This document shows, piece after piece, positions 8,914-17,016 of a stretch of 64,000 bases of DNA. The notes beneath the pieces are model-generated. The model did no database searches. It was given only the letters and a program-made list of their open reading frames with translations, and had not been told where the DNA came from. Every line of letters begins with the position of its first letter. Position 1 is the first letter of the stretch. The stretch is from Hominiventricola filiformis (GTDB taxonomy: Bacteria; Bacillota; Clostridia; Lachnospirales; Lachnospiraceae), in contig NZ_JAJEPS010000003.1 in assembly GCF_020686965.1 (NCBI RefSeq), positions 181,256 to 245,255 on the forward strand, written 5' to 3'. Made by a program: the position numbers and the translations under genes.

Positions 8914-8919
8914 ATTATA
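8914..8919 (-). promoter_or_regulatory. Extended -10 promoter of the sensory operon
   Basis: On the minus strand TGTTATAAT (TATAAT with a TGn extension) lies about 30 bases before the lipoprotein start. The -35 region is poor, as expected for an extended -10 promoter. It lies directly after the terminator of the importer operon, so the sensory genes have their own promoter. Confidence 0.6.
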
Positions 8920-8952
8920 ACACTACTGCCAGGATCCTTCCATAAATTTGGC

Positions 8953-8991
8953 GCAAAAAAATCCTCTGCACCATACGATACAGAGGATTTT
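8953..8991 (-). terminator. Terminator of the sugar ABC importer operon
   Basis: Read on the minus strand, AAAATCCTCTG pairs with CAGAGGATTTT across a 12-base loop and runs into a stretch of seven T. This is a typical intrinsic terminator 18 bases after the permease stop. Confidence 0.9.
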
Positions 8992-9008
8992 AGAAAGATT
9001 ATTCAATC

Positions 9009-9980
9009 TTAACGTCCAGCTTTCTTATTACGCAGGAAGTCTACGTATACAGCCAGCAGGATTACAAGACCTTTTACGATATACTGGAAGTTGGAATCCA
9101 CTCCCATCAGGTTCAGTCCGTTATTCAGAACACCGATGATCAGGACACCGATTAAAGTACCGCCGATACGTCCGGAACCACCACTCATGGAAGTTCCACC
9201 AACTACTACAGATGCGATAGCATCCATCTCAGCTCCGTCGCCGGCTGTCGGCTGTCCGGAATACAGACGGGATGCGATGACAACACCTGCAATACCAGCC
9301 ATAACACCGGTATATGCATATACGATAAATTTTACTTTCTGAACACTGATTCCTGAAAACTTTGCTGCCTGTACATTACCACCTACTGCGTAGATGTGAC
9401 GTCCCAGCTGGGTTTTGTTGATCATAAGTGCCGCAAGAATAAATATGATAAACATCAAAATAACCGGAGTCGGAACCGGTCCTACATAACCGGCACCCGG
9501 GAATTTGAATGCATCCGTCATACAACGAATTGGAGCACCGCCAGTCAGTACCAGTGCAATACCTTTTGTAATATTCATGGAGGCCAGCGTTACAATGAAA
9601 GGCGGGATGTCGGTCTTACAGATGATGAAACCGTTGAACAGACCTACTGCTGCACCAACTGCAATTGCCGCGATAAAACCAACAGCCTCCGGAAGTCCAA
9701 AGTTTACCACGCATCCTGCTGCCACAACACCGGACAGAGCGATAACAGAACCTACGGAAAGGTCGATACCGCCAAGGATAATAACCATGGTCATACCGGT
9801 TGCCAGGAACAGGTTGGAAGCATTCTGACGAAGAATGTTAAACATATTCTTCGGGGTCAGGAAGGTACTTCTCGTAGTCGGAAATACGGTCAGGAATATA
9901 AACATTGCCACTAATGCAATGATAATACCAATATTGTCTTTAAAATATTTTACAACTCCATTTTTGAATCTGGTTGCCAT
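9009..9980 (-). CDS. Sugar ABC transporter permease (RbsC/MglC-type)
   Basis: This 323-residue inner-membrane permease of the BPD_transp_2 family has about 8-10 hydrophobic helices. It carries the family blocks LSVGSVIALSGVVAA, ASMNITKGIALVLTGG, AVGGNxxAAKFSGI and ASVVVGGTSMSGGSGRIGGTLIG. Only one permease gene exists, so the transporter is expected to be a homodimer with one fused double ATPase. The gene lies 25 bases after the ATPase gene with a good GGAGGAG site, and it is the last gene of the importer operon. Confidence 0.94.
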   Translation of the reverse strand: MATRFKNGVVKYFKDNIGIIIALVAMFIFLTVFPTTRSTFLTPKNMFNILRQNASNLFLATGMTMVIILGGIDLSVGSVIALSGVVAAGCVVNFGLPEAVGFIAAIAVGAAVGLFNGFIICKTDIPPFIVTLASMNITKGIALVLTGGAPIRCMTDAFKFPGAGYVGPVPTPVILMFIIFILAALMINKTQLGRHIYAVGGNVQAAKFSGISVQKVKFIVYAYTGVMAGIAGVVIASRLYSGQPTAGDGAEMDAIASVVVGGTSMSGGSGRIGGTLIGVLIIGVLNNGLNLMGVDSNFQYIVKGLVILLAVYVDFLRNKKAGR

Positions 9981-10005
9981 AATGTCTTCTCCTCCTTCGC
10001 TTACA

Positions 10006-11493
10006 CTATTTCGCCGCCAGTGTCATGATGCTTTCCTGGGTAACGGTGTCGTGATCCAGACACCCGGTTACACGTCCCTCATTCATGACATAGATACGGT
10101 CGCTCATGTTAATGATCTCCGGAAGCTCAGAGGATATCATGATAATCGACATGCCCTGCTTCACCAGCTCATTCATGATGGCATAGATCTCTGCTTTTGC
10201 ACCGACGTCAACACCTCGGGTCGGCTCATCCAGAATCAAAATATCCGGCTCGGTAGCAAGCCAGCGGCCAATTATTACTTTCTGCTGGTTACCACCGGAC
10301 AGGTTGCCGATGATCTGATCCTGACTCGGAGTCTTTGTCTTCATCATGTCAATATATTTCTGTGTAATTTCTTCTTCTTTCTTACCATCCACATGGAGAT
10401 GTCTGATAAAGCTTCCAAGCACCTCAATGGTGGAATTGAAGCGGACACTCTGTACTTTGTAGAGTCCCTCTTCCTTACGGTTCTCAGGTACCAGCGCAAT
10501 ACCGTATTTCAGTGCATCGATCGGGGATTTGATCTTTACTTTCTCTCCCTTCACGTATACATCTCCGGTTGCATGGGGTGCCAGTCCGAAAATCGCTTTC
10601 ATGGTCTCGCTTCGTCCAGCACCTACCAGACCTGCAAAACCGATAATCTCACCCTTATGTAATTCAAAGCTTGCATCTTTGGCCATCTTACCATCGGAGA
10701 TATGCTCACATTTTAAGATCACTTCTCCCGGCTCCAGATAGTCACGGGTGTAATAATTGGTCAGTTCACGACCAACCATCAGGGCGATCAGGTCGTCCGT
10801 TGTTGTCTCTTTTACTACTTTTGTTCCTACGGTCTGGCCATCTCGCATAACCGTTACACGGTCGCAGATCTCAGCCAGCTCACTCATCTTATGAGAAATG
10901 TAAATAATACCTACACCTGCTTTTGTCAGGTTTCTCATGGTATTAAACAGGAAACCAACCTCTTTATCGGAAATGGAAGAAGTCGGCTCATCCAAAACCA
11001 GAATTTTGGAATTAAAGGAAATTGCTTTTACAATCTCCACCATCTGCTGCTGAGCAATGGTCAGACGCTCAACCAGCATATTTGCGTCGATATTCATTTC
11101 ATAGGTATCCAAAAGCTTCTGTGCTTCTTCTACCATCTTTCTGCGGTCTACGTTCATCTTGGTTCCCGGCTCTCTGCCCAAGAAGATATTCTCCGCAACT
11201 GTCATATAGGGAACCAGCACCAGCTCCTGGTGCACAATGGAAATACCAGCATGGCGGGCTGCCACGACGCCGTCAATATTCACTTTCTGCCCGTCAATGA
11301 TAATTTCTCCCTCTTCTGCATGGTAGATTCCACCCAGTACCTTAATCAAAGTGGATTTACCCGCTCCGTTCTCACCAAGGAGAGCGTGTACCTCACCGGC
11401 TTTCAGCTGAAGATCTACATTCTGCAGTGCCTTTACACCGGGGAAGGATTTACAGATTCCTTTCATCTCAAGTAAGTACTGTTCACTCACCAA
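10006..11493 (-). CDS. Sugar ABC transporter double ATPase (RbsA/MglA-type)
   Basis: The 495-residue ATPase has two ABC domains. The N-terminal half has Walker A GENGAGKST (about residues 39-47), the degenerate signature LTIAQQQMVEI and Walker B ILVLDEPTSS. The C-terminal half has a degenerate Walker A (GLVGAGRSE), signature LSGGNQQKV and Walker B ILILDEPTRG. Asymmetric sites of this kind are normal for the family. The first codon is TTG at 11493, or GTG immediately after at 11490. AGGTGG lies 6-9 bases before them. It powers import with the permease and the binding protein on either side. Confidence 0.94.
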   Translation of the reverse strand: MVSEQYLLEMKGICKSFPGVKALQNVDLQLKAGEVHALLGENGAGKSTLIKVLGGIYHAEEGEIIIDGQKVNIDGVVAARHAGISIVHQELVLVPYMTVAENIFLGREPGTKMNVDRRKMVEEAQKLLDTYEMNIDANMLVERLTIAQQQMVEIVKAISFNSKILVLDEPTSSISDKEVGFLFNTMRNLTKAGVGIIYISHKMSELAEICDRVTVMRDGQTVGTKVVKETTTDDLIALMVGRELTNYYTRDYLEPGEVILKCEHISDGKMAKDASFELHKGEIIGFAGLVGAGRSETMKAIFGLAPHATGDVYVKGEKVKIKSPIDALKYGIALVPENRKEEGLYKVQSVRFNSTIEVLGSFIRHLHVDGKKEEEITQKYIDMMKTKTPSQDQIIGNLSGGNQQKVIIGRWLATEPDILILDEPTRGVDVGAKAEIYAIMNELVKQGMSIIMISSELPEIINMSDRIYVMNEGRVTGCLDHDTVTQESIMTLAAK

Positions 11494-11522
11494 TCGCCAC
11501 CACCTGTCTCATCTCAGAAAGA

Positions 11523-11550
11523 GGCTTTGCTCCGCTCCCGAAGCAAAGCC
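11523..11550 (-). terminator. Intercistronic hairpin between binding protein and ATPase genes
   Basis: A 9-bp stem (11523-11531 with 11542-11550) has only a short pyrimidine run after it on the minus strand. Hairpins in this position commonly protect or partly terminate the mRNA so that binding protein is made in excess over the membrane parts. The leaky-terminator role is inferred. Confidence 0.55.
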
Positions 11551-11576
11551 CCCAGTTATTCTGTTCTGTTAATTAC

Positions 11577-12611
11577 TTACTGCCATCCGTCAGTTCCGTA
11601 CTGGTCTACATTGTCTGCAGTTACCAGGAAGGTATCGATCGGGATGAAGGACTCAACTTCTTTGCCATCTAACCATTCATATGCAGTGTTTGCAATGGTC
11701 TCACCAATGGTGATCGGGGACTGGGCACCAGTTCCTTCAAGGATGGTATCTTTCAGAAGAGCTTTTACGTCCGGAGATCCGTCAACACCGTAGATCAGCG
11801 GAGTTACACCAGCTGCGTCAGCTGCTGCATAAGCACCAAGAGCGGTCGGGTCATTTCCACCGAAGATAGCAACTACATCTGGATGTGCAGTTAATAAATC
11901 CTGTGCCTTTTCGTTAGCAACCTGCTGGTTGCCCTGAGCATCCTGCTGTCCAACTACGTTAAAGGTAACACCGGACTCTTTGATTGCGTCCAGGAATCCG
12001 TTGGTTCTGTCTGTTACAGACTGCATGGTCGGGGAATCCAGTACAAGGATATCTCCTCCGTCCGGAACTTTCTTAGCCAGGTCTTCACCACAAACATAAC
12101 CTGCATTGTAGTTATCAGATCCTGCATAGGAAGTAAGGTAGCTCATGTCACCAACCTGAGTATCAAAACCAAACATCGGGATACCTGCCTCTTTCAGCAT
12201 ATCCAGTCCCGGGATGATACCATCAGCATCAACCGGGTTTACGAACATGACCTCAACGCCTCTGGAGATCATATCCTCGATCTGGTTAACCTGAGTATTG
12301 GAATCGTTTGCCGGATCCATGGAGATCAGCTGATCACCGTGGCTCTCAACCACTTCACGGATTGCACCTTCCAGAGTTACGAAGAACGGGTTGGTTCCGT
12401 CCATACAGGTATAACCGAAGATTTTTCCTCCCTCAGATGCTGCTGCATCAGCAGTATCTGCTTCTGCGGTATCATCTGCTGCTTCGGTGGTCTCTTCAGC
12501 TGCTGCATCAGAAGAAGTATCTGCTGCTGTAGAAGATGAGCTGCCGCCGCAAGCGGTTAAAGATGCTACCATTGCTGTACACAGAAGTGCACAAAAAACT
12601 TTCTTTTTCAT
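11577..12611 (-). CDS. Sugar ABC transporter substrate-binding lipoprotein
   Basis: The 344-residue protein has a signal peptide ending in lipobox LTAC (Cys at about residue 21), then a Ser/Ala/Glu-rich linker to about residue 60. The type I sugar-binding domain follows, with TNPFFVTLEGAI, MFVNPVDADGI, FGGNDPTALGA and YGVDGSPD. It delivers a sugar to the RbsA/RbsC-type importer encoded behind it. The substrate is unknown. The nearby aldolase, lyxose-type isomerase and kinase genes point to a pentose or hexose that needs isomerisation. GGGGAGG lies upstream of the ATG. It is closely related to the sensory lipoprotein at 7941-8885. Confidence 0.93.
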   Translation of the reverse strand: MKKKVFCALLCTAMVASLTACGGSSSSTAADTSSDAAAEETTEAADDTAEADTADAAASEGGKIFGYTCMDGTNPFFVTLEGAIREVVESHGDQLISMDPANDSNTQVNQIEDMISRGVEVMFVNPVDADGIIPGLDMLKEAGIPMFGFDTQVGDMSYLTSYAGSDNYNAGYVCGEDLAKKVPDGGDILVLDSPTMQSVTDRTNGFLDAIKESGVTFNVVGQQDAQGNQQVANEKAQDLLTAHPDVVAIFGGNDPTALGAYAAADAAGVTPLIYGVDGSPDVKALLKDTILEGTGAQSPITIGETIANTAYEWLDGKEVESFIPIDTFLVTADNVDQYGTDGWQ

Positions 12612-12655
12612 TTTGGTTTTCCTCCCCTAAAATGATTTTGTTTTGTGATGTTTGT

Positions 12656-12721
12656 ATCATAAATGATTTCCTGTCTTTGTACACCTGTACAATGTAACAA
12701 CTTTTTCATGACATTTGTCAT
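12656..12721 (-). promoter_or_regulatory. Importer operon promoter with two palindromic operators
   Basis: The minus strand shows TATGAT (12656-12661) and TGTACA (12678-12683) with a 16-base spacer. The -35 lies inside a perfect 6-2-6 palindrome TGTACACCTGTACA (12678-12691). A second 6-2-6 palindrome, ATGACATTTGTCAT, lies at 12708-12721, centred about 65 bases upstream of the inferred start site. With one flanking base on each side, the second palindrome is identical to one upstream of the aldolase operon. The arrangement fits an activator site plus a site overlapping the promoter. Confidence 0.6.
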
Positions 12722-12743
12722 ATTCTATATGGCGGTTGTCACA

Positions 12744-12790
12744 GCAAAAAGGAACCATGTCATGCGGTTTGTCACATGAACACGGTTCCT
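12744..12790 (-). terminator. Terminator of the aldolase-isomerase-kinase operon
   Basis: On the minus strand GGAACCGTGTTCATG pairs imperfectly with CATGACATGGTTCC, and a T5 run follows. It lies just after the kinase stop and before the importer promoter. Confidence 0.8.
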
Positions 12791-12799
12791 GTCGCTTTT

Positions 12800-13921
12800 T
12801 TATTCTGCGGTCTTCCATCCTGCCGCGATCTTCTCTTCCAGTTCCGGAAGGGTATGAAGTCCGCTTAAAGTATCCACAGCTTCCACGCAGGATGCCCCCT
12901 GCGCCGCCGCCAGCTGAATGCAGCGTTCTACCGGATAACCTTTCAGCATGGAGTAAAGGAAACATCCAATACTGGAATCTCCTGCTCCGGTTCCGGAAAG
13001 CACTTTTTCCGGAATGAAGCTCTTCTGAAATCCGGATTTTTCCGTCCAGTCTTCTACTTTGAGTTCCACCGCTACCGGAATTTTTCCGATCAGATCTGCT
13101 CCGGCGGTCTGATAATACATGCCTCTGGCTCCACATTTGAGCATGAGTACTTTCACACCCAGCTCCATGGCCTGTGCAGCCAGCGGACGGATATCTTTTT
13201 CAAGATCAAGAATCTCTGTTACATCCTCTTCGCCAGCCCGTTCCATCCATTCATCATAGCGCGGGCGATCCAGCATAAAGCACAGTTCTTCAATACTAGG
13301 CACAAAAAAATCCACATGAGGCAGTACATTGGAAAGGAATTCTCTCCAGTCCACCAGTCCCTCCGGAGATTCCGGATCAACAGCCGCCAGATCCAGTGAC
13401 ATGGCGGCACCCTTTGCGTGTACTTTATTACAGAGTTTTACCAGCTCTGCTCCGTCATTTTCATACATCTTTCTCATAAGAGGCGGATATCCGAAATGCA
13501 CCAGTGCCGCTCCGTCAATCAGATCATCGGACAGATCATCTGCCACGAATGTATCATTGGCCCCCGGTCCATGAAGGAAAATCCGGTCAATTCCCGGCGG
13601 TGCAATGACAACCGTATAGGAAGTGTCCGCATTTTCATCAATGATGAGATCTTTTTCTGTCCCATGCTGTTTCATCATGGCCAGCATCATCTCGCCCAGG
13701 GCATCTTTTCCGATCTTTCCTGCCAGGCGGACATTCGCTCCCATCTTATGAAGGGCAAGACCTGTATTTGACACGACACCTCCTGTGTAGACAACCGCTT
13801 CACCGGTACGGATCAGTTTGCCCGGACACAATACCTGGGAAATACTTTTCTTTTTACTACTCTGAAATACCGGTGTAATATCCACACTGATATGTCCGGC
13901 CACTACGATTTTCTTTTCCAT
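12800..13921 (-). CDS. PfkB-family carbohydrate kinase
   Basis: The protein has about 373 residues from the start at 13921, with GGAGG eight bases upstream. It shows PfkB signature 1 near the N-terminus (GGVVSNTGLALHKMGANVRLAG) and signature 2 with the anion hole and catalytic Asp near the C-terminus (GTGAGDSSIGCF). PfkB kinases phosphorylate sugars with ATP. The exact sugar is not deducible. Gene order after a class II aldolase and a lyxose-type isomerase suggests that it phosphorylates the ketose made by the isomerase to give the aldolase substrate. It is the last gene of the operon and starts 14 bases after the isomerase stop. Confidence 0.88.
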   Translation of the reverse strand: MEKKIVVAGHISVDITPVFQSSKKKSISQVLCPGKLIRTGEAVVYTGGVVSNTGLALHKMGANVRLAGKIGKDALGEMMLAMMKQHGTEKDLIIDENADTSYTVVIAPPGIDRIFLHGPGANDTFVADDLSDDLIDGAALVHFGYPPLMRKMYENDGAELVKLCNKVHAKGAAMSLDLAAVDPESPEGLVDWREFLSNVLPHVDFFVPSIEELCFMLDRPRYDEWMERAGEEDVTEILDLEKDIRPLAAQAMELGVKVLMLKCGARGMYYQTAGADLIGKIPVAVELKVEDWTEKSGFQKSFIPEKVLSGTGAGDSSIGCFLYSMLKGYPVERCIQLAAAQGASCVEAVDTLSGLHTLPELEEKIAAGWKTAE

Positions 13922-13935
13922 AGAGATATCCTCCA

Positions 13936-14619
13936 TCAGTCTTTTGCTGCCGGATATTCGGTACATAAATAGCGGTAAGGCGGCTCATCCTCTTCAATCT
14001 CCGGGAAACGTCCCATCTGCTCATAGAAGCAGTTATCATTTTCATCATCGTTACACATGGAAACCTCACCTAACAGAACCGGGCCACCCTCTTTCGGCAT
14101 AACGAAATCATGGTACAGATACTGGGTGATCGTAATGCTCTCACCCGGAGTCAGTTTGATTCTGGTTCCTGCCGGAACAGTTCTCTTAACACCATCTGTG
14201 ACAACTGTCACATCTGTATCCAGTTTTTTGTTGCCTTCTGCTCCGTTAAATACGGTAATATAGAGATCATTTCCACCGCGGTTGATAATATCCTCCATCT
14301 TGCTCCAATGATAATGAAGTGGAGAATCCTGTCCCGGATAGAGCATCAGCAGTTTTTCTGCATATGGTTTTTTATATTTCGGGTCTTTCAAATTACCATT
14401 ACGGATGGTGACCAGTGCAAATCCCAGCTCATCGAATCTGCCAAGGCCATAATCTGTAATATCCCATCCTAATTTATTATCACGGATCTCGTCACACTCA
14501 TGACCTTTTTCATCCCACTCTTCCGGCGTCCAGCTGCAAAACGGCGGCAGATGAAATCCATTTTCTTTTGCCAGAGCTTCCATATCCTTAATAACCTGAT
14601 TGATTCTGGAACGTTTCAT
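13936..14619 (-). CDS. D-lyxose/D-mannose-type ketol-isomerase (cupin, PF07385-like)
   Basis: The protein of about 227 residues resembles the D-lyxose isomerase family. It has an N-terminal helical part (WTPEEWDEKG, LGWDITDYGLGRFDELG) and a cupin core with metal-ligand pattern HYHWSKMEDIINRGG, plus a later H in YLYHDF and LLGEVS. These enzymes interconvert aldoses and ketoses such as lyxose/xylulose or mannose/fructose with Mn2+. The start is set at 14619 by an AAGGGGG site. A longer frame back to 14661 would overlap the aldolase end. It sits between the aldolase and kinase genes, so it probably makes the ketose that is then phosphorylated. Confidence 0.82.
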   Translation of the reverse strand: MKRSRINQVIKDMEALAKENGFHLPPFCSWTPEEWDEKGHECDEIRDNKLGWDITDYGLGRFDELGFALVTIRNGNLKDPKYKKPYAEKLLMLYPGQDSPLHYHWSKMEDIINRGGNDLYITVFNGAEGNKKLDTDVTVVTDGVKRTVPAGTRIKLTPGESITITQYLYHDFVMPKEGGPVLLGEVSMCNDDENDNCFYEQMGRFPEIEEDEPPYRYLCTEYPAAKD

Positions 14620-14644
14620 TGTGATAAATCCCCCTTTTTCATCC

Positions 14645-15511
14645 TTAGTCCTGACGTGCAAAAGTACGCATTGCTTCTTTTACATTTTCTTTCATGGCTT
14701 CTTTTGCCACTGCAGTTACGCTGGTATAGAATGGCGGAACTCCTTCTTTGAGCTCTGCTGCCCACTTCTGTACAGCAATTCCTGCTGCGCGGTCCATATA
14801 AGTAAAGTAGTTGATCTTACGAACACCTGCCTTAATGGCTGCATGAAAATCTTCTTTGCTGACTCCGGAGCCGCCGTGCATAACGACCGGAATGCCGTTG
14901 GTCTCTTTGCGGACATTCTCTACGACAGAGAAGTCAAGGCGCGGTTTCTTCAGATAAATACCATGGGTAGTTCCGAAGGAACATGCCAGTGCGTCAACGC
15001 CGGTTCTTGCGACGAAATCTTTTGCCTGTACCGGATCTGTGTAAATCTTGGTCTCATCATCTTCACCGCTGCCTACACCTTCGCCGGACTCGGTTTTGCC
15101 CATGCTTCCAAGCTCAGCCTCGATATCAGCGCCCTGTGCATGTGCCAGCTCTGCTGCCAGTTTGGTATTTGCCACATTCTCCTCATAAGGAAGAGTGGAT
15201 CCGTCATACATAACAGAAGTGAATCCCATGCTCAGTGCAAATTTCACACGGTCAATGCTGTCACCGTGATCCAGATGTACACATACCGGAACTTTTGCTT
15301 TCTTTGCAAAATCTACCATCAGCGGTCCCATCAGTGCCAGCGGATTATGTACCTCATGCACCGGTGCGAACTGAATGATCACCGGCAGATCCATCTCCTC
15401 CGCAGCTGCCATAACAGCCTGCAGGCTCTCAAGATTCGGTGCGTTGAATGCACCGATGGCAATCTCTTTCTCCTCTGCTACTTTCAGAACTTCCTTTAAT
15501 GTTACCAACAT
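14645..15511 (-). CDS. Class II fructose-bisphosphate-type aldolase (Fba/GatY/IolJ family)
   Basis: The 288-residue zinc aldolase cleaves a ketose phosphate to DHAP plus an aldehyde. The metal and DHAP-binding features are visible: HLDHGD (catalytic Asp and His ligand), MYDGST, EAELG, an H in GTTHG, the HGGSG motif and KINYFTYM. It is first in an operon with an isomerase and a PfkB kinase, so its natural substrate is likely a ketose 1-phosphate or bisphosphate other than bulk glycolytic FBP. The start at 15511 has AAGGAGG nine bases upstream. Substrate assignment is inference. Confidence 0.9.
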   Translation of the reverse strand: MLVTLKEVLKVAEEKEIAIGAFNAPNLESLQAVMAAAEEMDLPVIIQFAPVHEVHNPLALMGPLMVDFAKKAKVPVCVHLDHGDSIDRVKFALSMGFTSVMYDGSTLPYEENVANTKLAAELAHAQGADIEAELGSMGKTESGEGVGSGEDDETKIYTDPVQAKDFVARTGVDALACSFGTTHGIYLKKPRLDFSVVENVRKETNGIPVVMHGGSGVSKEDFHAAIKAGVRKINYFTYMDRAAGIAVQKWAAELKEGVPPFYTSVTAVAKEAMKENVKEAMRTFARQD

Positions 15512-15552
15512 ATACCTTGTCCTCCTTTTTCCGTAACTTATGTACAGAATTT

Positions 15553-15624
15553 TTTATATTTTAACATGAATGCCTGCCCCGGGCAGGTGTCCAATGTTAA
15601 TGATCTCGCATGACATTTGTCATA
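15553..15624 (-). promoter_or_regulatory. Aldolase operon promoter and operators
   Basis: A TAAAAT -10 (15558-15563, minus strand) has no good -35, which suggests an activated promoter. A GC-rich dyad CCTGCCCCGGGCAGG (15573-15587) occupies the -35 region and sits within a longer AACAT...ATGTT symmetry. Further upstream is CATGACATTTGTCATA (15609-15624), identical to the palindrome before the importer operon and again about 65 bases from the inferred start. Confidence 0.6.
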
Positions 15625-15630
15625 ACCATT

Positions 15631-16839
15631 TTACTCAAACAGTTCCCCTTCAAAAATGGCTGTCAGAAGAGAAGCCGCACTGCCATAGATCGCCGCTTCT
15701 GAACCAAAACAGGACTTTACCACCTGAATCTTTCGGTAGCGCCTGGTCAACAGCCGTTCATTGGCAAGTCGTTCCGCCAGTTTTAAATAAATATCCGGAA
15801 TCCAGTATCCGTCATATCCAACGATCACCTTTCTCGGATTCAGGCCATTGACAAAATTAGTAATTCCACAGGCCAGATATTCCGCCATATCACGGAAAAC
15901 CTGATCCATCTTTGTTTCCCGCTCTGTAAAAACTGCCCCTGTACGTTGTCTTTCCAGCGCATGATCCATCTCCTCACAGAACACGCGGAAACTTTTCTTC
16001 TCTCCTGCTGCATCTGCAAGCTCTTCTTCCAGCACTTTTCTGGAAATATAGGTTTCCAGGCATCCCCTGCCGCCGCAGCTGCAGGCTCGTCCTTTCCAGT
16101 CAATACTCACATGACCGAACTCGCAGGTCATGCCGCTGGTGTTACTATATAGTTTTCCGTTAACTACAAGCCCGGTACCCACACCATTTGCCAGATTGAT
16201 ATAAATAAAGTCTTCACAGTCACTTCCGCTTCCATAATATTTTTCTGCCATAGCAGCGGCATTGCTCTCACTGTCAAAATAAACCGGGAGGTGTGTATGC
16301 TCCGCAATCTCTTTCTTCAAATCCAGATCGTGAATTCCATGAAAATCTGTAGGCTTTAAAATTCTGCCCCGGATCAGGTCGTCAGGACCGATGGCACCGA
16401 TTCCAATTCCTAATATCTTCTCCTCCGGGAACGCCGCCAGCATCTCATCAATCTTCCCAAGAAGTTCCTGCACCAGTGTATCTGCATTTTCTTCTGTAAT
16501 CGGCACACTGATCTTCTTTATAATATGAAGCATCAGGTCACACAAAATCACGCTGTATTCTTCTCTGTAAACATGAACACCCAGCAATTTGGGTGCTCCT
16601 TGCGCAATGGAAAGCTGTACCGGATTCCGTCCCTTGGTATCTGTCTGCAATTTTTCCCGTTCTTCCAGAATCCCGCTTTCAATAAATTCACTGACAATAT
16701 TGGAGACCGTCATCTTGGCAAGTCCTGTCTTCTGTGCCAGTTCAATGCGGGAACTGCATTCCCCGGTTGCAATTAATTTCAACAGCAGACCACGATTTTT
16801 CTGTTTTAAAAGTTTATTATTCACTCCTGTCTTCGTCAT
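15631..16839 (-). CDS. ROK-family transcriptional repressor (XylR/NagC type)
   Basis: The 402-residue protein has an N-terminal winged helix-turn-helix (SRIELAQKTGLAKMTVSNIV, about residues 29-48) followed by a ROK sugar-kinase-like domain. This domain has IGIGAIGP, DSESNAAAMAE, NLANGVGTGLVVNGKLY and the zinc motif CSCGGRGCLE. Such proteins usually repress sugar genes and respond to a sugar or sugar phosphate. It lies immediately upstream of the aldolase operon on the same strand and is transcribed separately. It is a likely second regulator of the uptake and breakdown genes next to it. Confidence 0.92.
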   Translation of the reverse strand: MTKTGVNNKLLKQKNRGLLLKLIATGECSSRIELAQKTGLAKMTVSNIVSEFIESGILEEREKLQTDTKGRNPVQLSIAQGAPKLLGVHVYREEYSVILCDLMLHIIKKISVPITEENADTLVQELLGKIDEMLAAFPEEKILGIGIGAIGPDDLIRGRILKPTDFHGIHDLDLKKEIAEHTHLPVYFDSESNAAAMAEKYYGSGSDCEDFIYINLANGVGTGLVVNGKLYSNTSGMTCEFGHVSIDWKGRACSCGGRGCLETYISRKVLEEELADAAGEKKSFRVFCEEMDHALERQRTGAVFTERETKMDQVFRDMAEYLACGITNFVNGLNPRKVIVGYDGYWIPDIYLKLAERLANERLLTRRYRKIQVVKSCFGSEAAIYGSAASLLTAIFEGELFE

Positions 16840-16856
16840 CTGCCTTCACTCCTGTT

Positions 16857-16918
16857 TATTAGTAAATTGTTTTTACTTTATATTTCATATAATACATCCC
16901 TTTTACTAATTGTCAATA
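16857..16918 (-). promoter_or_regulatory. Putative autoregulatory site upstream of the ROK gene
   Basis: The short ROK upstream region holds TTAGTAAATTGTTTTTACTTT, in which AGTAAA and TTTACT form an inverted pair, and a further TTTACTAATT about 30 bases on. XylR-like ROK operators are built from TTAGT-type half sites, so self-repression is plausible. The site assignment is by eye. Confidence 0.35.
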
Positions 16919-16936
16919 GTTTTTGATGAAAATATG

Positions 16937-16997
16937 CAAAAAAAATTACCAGACGCTGGTCCTCTGTACACAATGCACAAATCCAGCATCTGGTAAT
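16937..16997 (-). terminator. Terminator of gltBD
   Basis: A 15-bp stem with one mismatch (16945-16959 with 16983-16997), read on the minus strand, ends in eight T. It lies 20 bases after the gltD stop. Confidence 0.9.
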
Positions 16998-17016
16998 CAT
17001 TCACTTTTCACAAAAC

